A DNA stretch of 25,084 bases from Bacteroidales bacterium. GTDB lineage: Bacteria > Bacteroidota > Bacteroidia > Bacteroidales > JAOZQN01. Position 1 is the first letter of the stretch; each line of letters begins with the position of its first letter. Below the pieces are notes generated by a model that worked only from the letters and a program-made list of their open reading frames with translations, ran no database searches and was not told the DNA's origin. Of the stretch, positions 17,022 through 23,304 are shown piece after piece. The position numbers were made by a program, and so were the translations under genes. The stretch is taken from positions 4,064 to 29,147 of the forward strand of contig JAOZTW010000004.1 in NCBI GenBank assembly GCA_029938985.1. The letters are read 5' to 3'.

Positions 17022-17029
17022 TAGTTTTG
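17022..17029 (+). promoter_or_regulatory. Bacteroidota -7 box (TAGTTTTG)
   Basis: TAGTTTTG matches TAnnTTTG between thiL and the lipoprotein gene. The -33 side is poor. It supports a start at 17130 for the next gene, with a leader of about 95 nt. Confidence 0.4.
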
Positions 17030-17129
17030 CCATTATTTTCAGATTTTTAAATGTTTGTTACTCGCTTTTTTTTACAAAAAATTTAAAAAATCTAATTTTA
17101 TAATTATTAACTTTTTAACACCTAAATTT

Positions 17130-18170
17130 ATGAAAAAACACACCTTAATTATTGCAATTATGTTAATCACTTTTTTTGTTGCTTGCAAAAACGAATCAAA
17201 AAACGACAACAATAGCAACAACAAAAATGACAATACCGAAAACACAAGTGAAAACAATACAAATGAAGACATTAAAAATACCAATGCAGACAAAGGTATT
17301 GACTTTGTTCTGGATAGTTCTCCCTTAAGTCAAGCAGATGGAATTGATGATGACGGGGAAATATTTGAATTGGAGAATACTAATTTTAAATTGATGGTTT
17401 TTGATGGAACTCTTTACTTCCTTGATCAAGAACATAATATGTATTCGCTATCCGATGATTTATTTAAAGCCAATGACTTTAATACATCATACAAAGGAGA
17501 AGCTAAAAATATTGGTGGTAAAAATTTATTATTTATAACATGGCAATATGGTGATGCAAGAAGTGGTTTTGAAGATGGTTACGAAGAAGATTATTCAGGT
17601 TTGTTTGTAATAAATACTGACGATTTAATCTGTCTTACTGATATAGTTTATAAATCGTTTTACATGTACTACGAAGGAGATGGAAACGGCGATGAACATG
17701 CAAAAATGAGCGAAAACACCCAGTTTGAAGAAGCCGAATACTCGTACGATTTTTCAACAACAAGCAATGGTTTTAAACTAACAAACTATACTGCAAGTCT
17801 TAGTAACGATTTTTCTACTACAACTTATAGTAATTTAACAAACTATCAAGAAGGAAATTATGAGTTAAAAAATGGAAAATTTGTTTGTGATAAAAAACTA
17901 CCTTTTAAAGGTGCTACTAATGGAATGTTTTTCTATGCTTCTTGCAAAAAATTAACAGACGGTGAACTTAAAAATGCGTCGAAAGGACAATTAAAAATAA
18001 TGAGAAACGAAATATTTGCAAGACATGGTTTTACTTTTAAAACCGATAAAATGAAAAAATATTTTGAAGACTGTGAATGGTTTAAAGCTACAAAAAATGA
18101 TGTAAATAGTGAATTATCGGACATTGAAAATGCTAATATCAAATTAATTAGTAGTTACGAAAAGAAATAA
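17130..18170 (+). CDS. YARHG-domain lipoprotein
   Basis: A 346-aa lipoprotein. The signal peptide ends in TFFVAC (Cys19) and is followed by a long Asn/Asp/Lys linker (about 20-60) of the kind that tethers surface or periplasmic domains. The C-terminal ~65 residues are a YARHG domain: LKIMRNEIFARHGFTFKT (from 288, with Arg298-His299-Gly300), then YFEDCEWFKA. YARHG domains occur at the ends of envelope proteins and probably bind a cell-wall or extracellular ligand; this is not proven. The middle (~65-270) has beta-rich repeats without a known name. The frame extends upstream to 17055, but that start would bury the signal peptide behind 25 extra residues, so the ATG at 17130 is chosen. Confidence 0.85.
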   Translation: MKKHTLIIAIMLITFFVACKNESKNDNNSNNKNDNTENTSENNTNEDIKNTNADKGIDFVLDSSPLSQADGIDDDGEIFELENTNFKLMVFDGTLYFLDQEHNMYSLSDDLFKANDFNTSYKGEAKNIGGKNLLFITWQYGDARSGFEDGYEEDYSGLFVINTDDLICLTDIVYKSFYMYYEGDGNGDEHAKMSENTQFEEAEYSYDFSTTSNGFKLTNYTASLSNDFSTTTYSNLTNYQEGNYELKNGKFVCDKKLPFKGATNGMFFYASCKKLTDGELKNASKGQLKIMRNEIFARHGFTFKTDKMKKYFEDCEWFKATKNDVNSELSDIENANIKLISSYEKK

Positions 18171-18206
18171 ATAAAAGGTATTTTTTCTTTTCTAAAAAGA
18201 TTATTT

Positions 18207-18356
18207 GGCGTTTTTCATAAGTGTAAAGTACAAGGCATTTTTCACGAGCATCAATTTCTTCGTTACTTTTGAAATATTAAAATGCTCATTTACAAAGGTA
18301 AACTTCAATTCTAATATTTTAAAAAAGGCTTGAGCTTGACACTCGTGAAAAATGTC
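18207..18356 (+). mobile_element. MITE-like element, chimeric copy B
   Basis: A complete A-type core (18234-18356) is preceded by an extra end piece (18207-18238) that is identical, inverted, to the right end of copy D over 32 bp. The two parts share the GGCAT junction. The rest of a D-type copy does not follow, and no matching target duplication is seen at the outer edges. This looks like a recombination product of two subfamilies and not a simple insertion. Confidence 0.8.
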
Positions 18357-18383
18357 AAAATATAATATTTAAAAAATATCTAA

Positions 18384-18391
18384 TAAATTTG
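18384..18391 (+). promoter_or_regulatory. Possible -7 box (TAAATTTG) upstream of the Phe operon
   Basis: TAAATTTG fits TAnnTTTG but has no good -33 partner. It is one of two candidate promoter sites for the tandem leader region; the other (TACTTTTG, 18475-18482) lies inside MITE copy C. If used, the transcript would run through copy C. Confidence 0.3.
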
Positions 18392-18444
18392 GTTATTAAA
18401 AATTTTGTTTCTTTATTTGTTTTTTATTTCAACAAAAAATATCA

Positions 18445-18568
18445 GGCGTTTTTCACGAGTATCAATTTCTTCGTTACTTTTGAAATATTAAAATTCTCAT
18501 TCACAAAGGTAAACTTTAATTCTCTTATTTCAAAAAAAACCTTGAACTTGACACTCGTGGAAAACGCC
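18445..18568 (+). mobile_element. MITE-like element, copy C, with 9-bp target duplication
   Basis: A 124-bp copy with terminal repeats GGCGTTTTTCACGAGT and ACTCGTGGAAAACGCC. It is flanked by perfect 9-bp direct repeats AAAATATCA (18436-18444 and 18569-18577), which is strong evidence of a transposition event. It lies just upstream of the first Phe/Tyr leader ORF, whose ATG is 14 nt after the duplication. It contains TACTTTTG (18475-18482), a -7-like box. Confidence 0.9.
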
Positions 18569-18591
18569 AAAATATCAACACTTATTATATA

Positions 18592-18654
18592 ATGTTTAAA
18601 ACTTTCTTTACATATTTTTATTTTATCTTAAAAAAAAGGCTTTCTTTTTCTTAG
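18592..18654 (+). CDS. Phe/Tyr-rich leader peptide 1 of the pheA operon
   Basis: A 20-codon ORF encoding MFKTFFTYFYFILKKRLSFS: six Phe and two Tyr, with the run of sensed codons at positions 5-11. It lies upstream of enzymes for Phe and Tyr synthesis and is followed by a terminator (18671-18712). The final codons and stop (18637-18654) overlap the left arm of an antiterminator (18637-18649). These are the features of attenuation leaders such as E. coli pheL, which has 7 Phe in 15 codons. No Shine-Dalgarno sequence is visible, as is normal in this phylum. Nothing is expected of the peptide itself; its translation is the sensor. It could be chance in such AT-rich DNA, since TTT is common, but the matched position of stop codon, antiterminator and terminator argues against that. 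Confidence 0.8.
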   Translation: MFKTFFTYFYFILKKRLSFS

Positions 18655-18684
18655 AAAAGTAGAAATATGTAAAGAAAAAAGCCT
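18637..18684 (+). promoter_or_regulatory. Antiterminator 1
   Basis: AGGCTTTCTTTTT (18637-18649) pairs with AAGAAAAAAGCCT (18672-18684): 12 of 13 positions pair, one as G-U, around one mismatch. The right arm is the left arm of terminator 1, so only one of the two can form. The left arm lies in the last codons of leader 1. A ribosome at the stop codon would cover it; a ribosome stalled on the Phe/Tyr codons at 18604-18624 would leave it free. Confidence 0.75.
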
Positions 18685-18712
18685 CGCCAAATGACGAGGT
18701 TTTTTCTTTTTT
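18671..18712 (+). terminator. Attenuator terminator 1
   Basis: The G+C core CCTCG (18682-18686) and CGAGG (18695-18699) with an 8-nt loop is extended by AAAGAAAAAA and TTTTTTCTTT arms, with G18681 bulged. A T-rich tail runs to 18712. It lies between leader ORFs 1 and 2, not after a full-length gene, so it acts on transcripts heading into the operon. Confidence 0.85.
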
Positions 18713-18740
18713 ACCAATTAAAAAAACTAAATTTAAACAA

Positions 18741-18812
18741 ATGAACTTAAGCTCAATATTCACATTCTCTTTTGGTTTCTTTTTTTATTTCTTTCTGAAC
18801 AAATCGGGGTAG
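18741..18812 (+). CDS. Phe-rich leader peptide 2 of the pheA operon
   Basis: A 23-codon ORF with MNLSS at its start and the core IFTFSFGFFFYFF, ending LNKSG: eight Phe and one Tyr, including the near-continuous run of codons 13-18. It is followed by terminator 2 (18839-18874), 17 nt before the pheA start. GGGG (18806-18809), at the last sense codons beside the UAG stop, can pair with the CCC of the left terminator arm. A ribosome that reaches the stop would cover it. The design matches leader 1 but the sequences are not similar, so a recent duplication is unlikely. Function is inferred from codon content, position and neighbouring terminator. Both leaders lie on the same strand and would be read one after the other. 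Confidence 0.82.
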   Translation: MNLSSIFTFSFGFFFYFFLNKSG

Positions 18813-18849
18813 AGAGCTAATATCATTATATATTAACAAAAAAAGTCCC
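18806..18849 (+). promoter_or_regulatory. Possible antiterminator 2
   Basis: GGGGT (18806-18810) can pair with GTCCC (18845-18849), with two G-U pairs, enclosing a small hairpin TAATAT (18818-18823) with ATATTA (18830-18835). The right arm is part of terminator 2. The pairing is only 5 bp, far weaker than in antiterminator 1, so this element is tentative. Confidence 0.4.
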
Positions 18850-18874
18850 AACATATACTGTCTGGGACTTTTTT
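18839..18874 (+). terminator. Attenuator terminator 2, directly before pheA
   Basis: AAAAAAGTCCCA (18839-18850) and TGGGACTTTTTT (18863-18874) form a perfect 12-bp stem with a 12-nt loop, ending in a T-tract. It stands 17 nt before the pheA start codon, so it can only be compatible with operon expression if read-through is controlled. Confidence 0.9.
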
Positions 18875-18891
18875 ATTTAAAAATTTTAATA

Positions 18892-19749
18892 ATGCAAATA
18901 AACAAAACAATAAAAATAGCAATACAGGGCGAAAAAGGAGCATTTCATGAAATTGCCGCAAGGGAATATTTTAATAATCAAGAAATTGAAGTTGTAGCTT
19001 GTAGAACCTTTGCCAACGAAATACATGCAGTAGAAACAGGAATAGCCGATAGGGCAATTATGGCAATTGAAAACACAGTTGCAGGAGCTATACTCCCGAA
19101 CTATGGTCTTATACAGAAATCAAATTTAGAAATAGTAGGCGAAATTTATATCAGAATAGTTCAAAATCTTATTGTTCAAAAAGGACAAAGCATAGATGAT
19201 ATTGAAGAAATTCATTCACATCCTATGGCTATTATGCAATGTAATCAATTTTTCAAAAAATATCCATCTCTTCGCATGGTAGAGACTTATGATACGGCCG
19301 GAAGTGTAAAAGAAATTAAAACTAAGAATCTCAAAAATGTTGGAGCAATTGCAGGAAAACTCGCTTCTGAATTATATGATTTAGAAATAATTGAACCAAG
19401 TATTGAAAATAATAAGAAAAATTATACCAGGTTTTTTATTTTAGGCAAAAAAAACATCAAAAATAAATATATTGCACAAAACAACAAAGCCTCACTTTGC
19501 TTTTCACTTCCACACAAGCCTGGAAGTCTTAGCACTGTTTTATCTACTTTTGCTTATTTTGAAATAAATCTCAGCAAAATACAATCGCATCCAATACTTG
19601 GCAAACCTTGGCAGTATTTATTTTATGTTGATTTAGTTTTTTCAGAACTAACTAACTACAATCAAGCAATTAATGCAATAAAACCGTTTGTAAAAGAAAC
19701 ACAAATATTGGGAGTATATAAAAAATATAGTTCAAAAAATAAAAAATAA
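18892..19749 (+). CDS. pheA: Prephenate dehydratase with ACT domain
   Basis: A 285-aa monofunctional prephenate dehydratase, which converts prephenate to phenylpyruvate, the committed step to phenylalanine. The catalytic domain (about 7-183) shows IQGEKGAFHE, MAIENTVAGAI (58-66 region), HSHPMAIMQC, YDTAGSVKE (133-141) and the catalytic Thr179 in YTRFF. The ACT domain (~197-280) has KPGSL (209-213) and QSHP (231-234), which take the place of the GALV and ESRP motifs that bind Phe, so feedback inhibition is expected. It is the first gene of the Phe/Tyr operon; its stop is 3 nt before the aminotransferase start. Two leader-peptide attenuators lie directly upstream. There is no fused chorismate mutase here; that activity is on the last gene of the operon. 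Confidence 0.96.
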   Translation: MQINKTIKIAIQGEKGAFHEIAAREYFNNQEIEVVACRTFANEIHAVETGIADRAIMAIENTVAGAILPNYGLIQKSNLEIVGEIYIRIVQNLIVQKGQSIDDIEEIHSHPMAIMQCNQFFKKYPSLRMVETYDTAGSVKEIKTKNLKNVGAIAGKLASELYDLEIIEPSIENNKKNYTRFFILGKKNIKNKYIAQNNKASLCFSLPHKPGSLSTVLSTFAYFEINLSKIQSHPILGKPWQYLFYVDLVFSELTNYNQAINAIKPFVKETQILGVYKKYSSKNKK

Positions 19750-19752
19750 TTT

Positions 19753-20910
19753 ATGATAATCAAGCAATCGCACCGAGCAACATTAGTTAAGGAATATTAT
19801 TTTTCTAAAAAACTAAAACAAATTTCTGAAATGAAGATAGCAGGAGCAGAAATAATTAATTTAGGAATAGGAAATCCAGATTTGGCACCACAAGAGGAAG
19901 TAATAAATACACTTGTTGTGTCTTCGATAGATAAGTTAAATCATGGTTATCAACCATATACAGGTATTGATACATTAAGAAAAGCTTTTGCAGAATGGTA
20001 TAAAACTTTTTTTGAAGTTAAAACAGATTATAAAACAGAAGTTTTGCCACTTATGGGGTCAAAAGAAGGAATTATGCACATTTCTCTTGCTTTTTTAAAC
20101 TCTGGCGATTCTGTTTTAATTCCCAATCCTGGTTATCCAACCTACTCTTCGGTTACAAAAATTGCAGGGGCAAACATAATTGAATACAACCTTTTGGAAG
20201 AGAACAATTGGATGCCAGACTTGGAAACTATTGAAAAACAAGACTTATCAAAAGTAAAACTAATGTGGATAAACTATCCTAACATGCCAACAGGAAAACC
20301 TGCATGTACAAAATTTTATGAAAAAGTTATTGAATTTGCACACAGAAATAAAATTTTGATTTGCAATGACAATCCATATAGTTTTATTCTTAATAACAAG
20401 CAACTAAGTATTTTATCGGTTGAAGGAGCAAAAGATGTTGCTCTGGAGTTAAACACTTTGAGTAAATCTCAAAATATGGCAGGTTGGCGAGTAGGAGTTT
20501 TATTTGCAAAAAAAGAATATATAAAAACAGTTCTAAAAATAAAAAGCAACATGGATTCAGGTATGTTTTTACCTATTCAACTTGCTGCTATTAAGGCGTT
20601 AGAATGTAATAAAGATTGGTATGCGAAAATTAATAAAACCTACAAAGAACGACGAATTTTAATTTGGAAAATTTTGGATAATTTGAATTGTTCGTATGAC
20701 AAAACAAGTGTAGGAATGTTTGTATGGGCAAAAATCAGTAATCAATTTAGTTCGAGCATAGAATTTTCCGATTATTTATTAAACAAATATCATATTTTTA
20801 TTACTCCTGGAAGTATATTTGGCTCAAATGGGGATAGATATATTAGAATTTCGCTTTGTAGTAATAAAAATATTTTATTAGAAACACTTAAACGAATTAA
20901 CTCTCATTGA
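19753..20910 (+). CDS. PLP aminotransferase, class I/II (likely aromatic)
   Basis: A 385-aa fold-type I aminotransferase. Marks of the family: GIGNPDLAP (38-46), NPGYPTY (125-131), NYPNMPTGK (174-182), NDNPYSF (205-211), the PLP lysine Lys238 in LSKSQNMAGWRVG, and Arg365 in YIRISLC for the substrate carboxylate. It probably transaminates phenylpyruvate and 4-hydroxyphenylpyruvate to Phe and Tyr, as its place between pheA and tyrA suggests. The family also contains aspartate and LL-diaminopimelate aminotransferases, so the substrate call comes from context only. It begins 3 nt after pheA and is surely translated from the same message. A weak stem-loop lies over its stop codon. Confidence 0.9.
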   Translation: MIIKQSHRATLVKEYYFSKKLKQISEMKIAGAEIINLGIGNPDLAPQEEVINTLVVSSIDKLNHGYQPYTGIDTLRKAFAEWYKTFFEVKTDYKTEVLPLMGSKEGIMHISLAFLNSGDSVLIPNPGYPTYSSVTKIAGANIIEYNLLEENNWMPDLETIEKQDLSKVKLMWINYPNMPTGKPACTKFYEKVIEFAHRNKILICNDNPYSFILNNKQLSILSVEGAKDVALELNTLSKSQNMAGWRVGVLFAKKEYIKTVLKIKSNMDSGMFLPIQLAAIKALECNKDWYAKINKTYKERRILIWKILDNLNCSYDKTSVGMFVWAKISNQFSSSIEFSDYLLNKYHIFITPGSIFGSNGDRYIRISLCSNKNILLETLKRINSH

Positions 20911-20918
20911 GGGTTTTT
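20900..20918 (+). terminator. Weak stem-loop at the aminotransferase stop codon
   Basis: ACTCTC (20900-20905) and GAGGGT (20909-20914) form a 6-bp stem (one G-U) with a 3-nt loop, followed by TTTT. It could partly end transcription between the pheA and tyrA halves of the operon. The stem is short, so read-through is likely. Confidence 0.35.
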
Positions 20919-21014
20919 ATAGCTAACACATTGTCAAAAAAGAACTTCGGAAACTGCGTCATTATTTTCCAATTCCTTAAAAAATTTGGTAGCGTAAATT
21001 AATGGATACTTAAC

Positions 21015-21164
21015 TAAATTTTTAGATAAAAATGTAACTCCAAGCTCCAGCTTGGAAGAAGACGATGTTTTACTAAAGATATAATTGTTAGCATATCATC
21101 TATGTAGCCAATTCTACTTTTTTCCAAGCTGGAGATTGGAGTTACATTTAAGTCAAAAATTTAC
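21015..21164. repeat. Long inverted repeat inside the aromatic operon
   Basis: The arms match over 28 bp with one mismatch (21030-21057 and 21122-21149) and more loosely for about 15 bp further out. The 64-bp centre has no ORF. The left arm contains its own palindrome CCAAGCT-CC-AGCTTGG, so the RNA could form a branched structure. The element separates the aminotransferase from tyrA and looks like a MITE-type insertion of a different family from copies A-D. No clear target duplication was found. Confidence 0.8.
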
Positions 21165-21202
21165 CCACACAAGGAAATGATTGAATTTTAATAAATAAAC
21201 AA

Positions 21203-22039
21203 ATGAAAATAACAATAATTGGAGTAGGTTTAATAGGAGGCTCTATGGCTTTGGATTTAAAAAAAAGAGGTTTTACAACAAAAGTTTTTGGAGTTGACAA
21301 TTGTACTAATAATCTGCAAAAAGCAAAACAAATAGGTTTTATTGATGATATAAAAACCTTAGAAGAAGGTGTAAACTTGGCAGATATAGTAATTTTGGCT
21401 GTTCCTGTTGATGCTGCAATAAAAATTTTACCGAAAATTTTGGATAAGCTTAATAACCAGATTGTTATTGATGTATGTTCGGTAAAAAAGAGCTTGATTG
21501 ATAGTGTTAAAAACCATAAAAAAAGGAAACAATACGTGGCTTGTCATCCTATGGCTGGTACTGAGTTCTTTGGACCAGAAGCGGCTGTGAGTGAGCTTTT
21601 TGATAATAAAGTAAATATAATATGTAACAGAGAAGAAAATTGCCAAGAAGCTATTGAAAAAACAGAGAAGTTATTTACATGTCTAAAAATGAAGCTGATA
21701 TATATGAATGGAGAAAAGCATGACAAACATGTTGCTTATGTTTCGCATATTTCACATATTAGTTCTTTTGCATTAGCAATTACGGTTTTAGATGTAGAAA
21801 AAGAAGAAAAACAAATTTTTAATCTTGCAAGCGGTGGCTTTGATTCTACTGTTAGATTGGCTAAAAGTTCAAAAAATATGTGGTCGCCAATTTTTCAAAA
21901 TAACTCTGAAAATATTTTGGAAGTTCTTGATAACTATATTTTTCAGCTTGAAAAAATTAAAAGTTCTATAAAAAATAATAATAATTCTGAAATAATTGAA
22001 TTTATTGAAAAAGCAAACCAAATTAAAAAAATAATTTAA
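21203..22039 (+). CDS. tyrA: Prephenate dehydrogenase
   Basis: A 278-aa prephenate dehydrogenase, which oxidises prephenate to 4-hydroxyphenylpyruvate with NAD(P), the route to tyrosine. The Rossmann loop is GVGLIGGS (7-14); VPVDAA (68-73) and IDVCSVK follow. The catalytic histidine is His115 in HPMAGTEFFGP, and the helical dimer domain has SHISHISS (His182 and His185), which contacts substrate in the family. There is no C-terminal ACT domain, so Tyr feedback would have to work at another level, such as transcription. It lies 292 bp after the aminotransferase, across an inverted-repeat element, and 10 bp before the DAHP synthase fusion gene, with which it is surely cotranscribed. Confidence 0.95.
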   Translation: MKITIIGVGLIGGSMALDLKKRGFTTKVFGVDNCTNNLQKAKQIGFIDDIKTLEEGVNLADIVILAVPVDAAIKILPKILDKLNNQIVIDVCSVKKSLIDSVKNHKKRKQYVACHPMAGTEFFGPEAAVSELFDNKVNIICNREENCQEAIEKTEKLFTCLKMKLIYMNGEKHDKHVAYVSHISHISSFALAITVLDVEKEEKQIFNLASGGFDSTVRLAKSSKNMWSPIFQNNSENILEVLDNYIFQLEKIKSSIKNNNNSEIIEFIEKANQIKKII

Positions 22040-22049
22040 AAAAATAGAT

Positions 22050-23135
22050 ATGAACACAAGTATTGAAATATTAGAAAACTGGAATTTAAAAAACTCTGAC
22101 CGTCCAATAATAATTGCAGGACCGTGCAGTGCTGAGAGTGAAGAACAAGTAATTTCTACAGGCGATAAATTGCATGCTGTTGGTGTTAGTATTTTTAGAG
22201 CAGGTATATGGAAACCAAGAACCAGACCAGGTTGTTTTGAGGGAGTTGGCTCGGTTGGGCTGGATTGGATGAATACTGTAAAAAAAAGAACAGGAATGCT
22301 GCTAACTACCGAAGTAGCAAATGTTAAGCATGTTTACCAAGCCTTAAAAGCAGGTGTTGACATACTTTGGATTGGTGCAAGAACAACGGCAAGTCCTTTT
22401 GCGGTTCAAGAAATTGCCGAAGCACTAAAAGGTGTTAATATTCCTGTGATGGTGAAAAATCCTGTTAATCCAGATATAGATTTATGGTATGGAGCTATTG
22501 AAAGATTGCACAATTCTGGAATAACAAAAATAGCTGGCTTGCACAGAGGGTTTTCTGGATTAAGTAAATCCAAATTCAGAAACGACCCGCATTGGCAACT
22601 ACCAATAAAACTACGACAACGAATAAAAAACATTCCAATGTTTTGTGACCCAAGCCATATTGCTGGCAACAAAGAGTTAATTCCTGATATTTGTCAAAAA
22701 GCGATGGATTTGAATTATGCAGGATTAATGATTGAATCTCACATAACACCAGATAAAGCACTTAGCGATGCGAAACAACAATTAACACCTGTACAATTAA
22801 GTGATTTACTAAACAATCTGATTATAAGAGACAAAAAGGCAAAAAACACGAAAGTAAATGAGAGTTTAGAAGAGCTAAGAGTAAAAATTGATGAATTTGA
22901 CGATATTATTTTTGAAGCTTTAAGTAACAGAATGGAAATTTCCAAAGAAATTGGAATTGTTAAGAAAGAAAACAATATTAATATTATTCAAGCAACCAGA
23001 TGGAGCAACATTTTGAAAGATGCTTTGGAGAAAGCTCAAAAGAATGGTTTGAGTAAAAAATTTATTATTAATTTTTATGAATTAGTTCATCAAGAATCTA
23101 TAAATCTTCAAAACGAAGTGCTGAATAGGAATTAA
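22050..23135 (+). CDS. aroF: DAHP synthase-chorismate mutase fusion
   Basis: A 361-aa bifunctional enzyme. Residues ~1-258 are a DAHP synthase of the short I-beta type, which condenses PEP and erythrose 4-phosphate at the entry of the shikimate pathway: AGPCSAES (23-30), FRAGIWKPRTRP (49-60), IGARTTASP (108-116), VKNPVNPD and FCDPSHIAGN (198-207). Residues ~272-357 are an AroQ-type chorismate mutase: LEELRVKIDEFDDIIFEALS, then NRMEISKEIG and KKENN, which moves chorismate to prephenate. Such C-terminal fusions are known in Bacteroidota (for example Porphyromonas), where the mutase domain also serves as an allosteric sensor. It supplies prephenate for the two branch enzymes in the same operon. 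Its stop codon lies within the first heptamer of a repeat tract. Confidence 0.95.
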   Translation: MNTSIEILENWNLKNSDRPIIIAGPCSAESEEQVISTGDKLHAVGVSIFRAGIWKPRTRPGCFEGVGSVGLDWMNTVKKRTGMLLTTEVANVKHVYQALKAGVDILWIGARTTASPFAVQEIAEALKGVNIPVMVKNPVNPDIDLWYGAIERLHNSGITKIAGLHRGFSGLSKSKFRNDPHWQLPIKLRQRIKNIPMFCDPSHIAGNKELIPDICQKAMDLNYAGLMIESHITPDKALSDAKQQLTPVQLSDLLNNLIIRDKKAKNTKVNESLEELRVKIDEFDDIIFEALSNRMEISKEIGIVKKENNINIIQATRWSNILKDALEKAQKNGLSKKFIINFYELVHQESINLQNEVLNRN

Positions 23136-23304
23136 GAATTAGGAATTAAGAATTAGGAATTAGGAATTGTTTTACTCTTATTTACATGTTTCATATATAT
23201 TAAAAATAGTTGACACATTTTTTATCAATTGCACATGCTTAGCTTTTTATATGAAACTAATCAGGTGTAAACCAATTCCTAATTCTTAATTCTTAATTCT
23301 TAAT
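23130..23304. repeat. Inverted heptamer-repeat arms between convergent genes
   Basis: Tandem heptamers AATTAAG/AATTAGG (five units, 23130-23164) face an inverted tract of the same heptamer (23274-23304). The inner edges GGAATTGTTTTAC and GTAAACCAATTCC are also complementary, so the whole can fold into a long hairpin with a ~95-bp centre. It lies between aroF and the DUF5606 gene; both stop codons fall inside the arms. The header AGGTGTAAACCAATTC (23263-23278) recurs at 13486-13501. It may serve as a two-way transcription end. Confidence 0.8.

Noticed and set aside
18389..18592. 67-codon frame upstream of the Phe operon
   Set aside because: It runs through the non-coding MITE copy C and has low-complexity composition. 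The meaningful ORF here is the 20-codon leader that begins at its end.
20911..21202. A third leader peptide before tyrA
   Set aside because: No short ORF with a run of Tyr or Phe codons is found; the gap is occupied by the inverted-repeat element.
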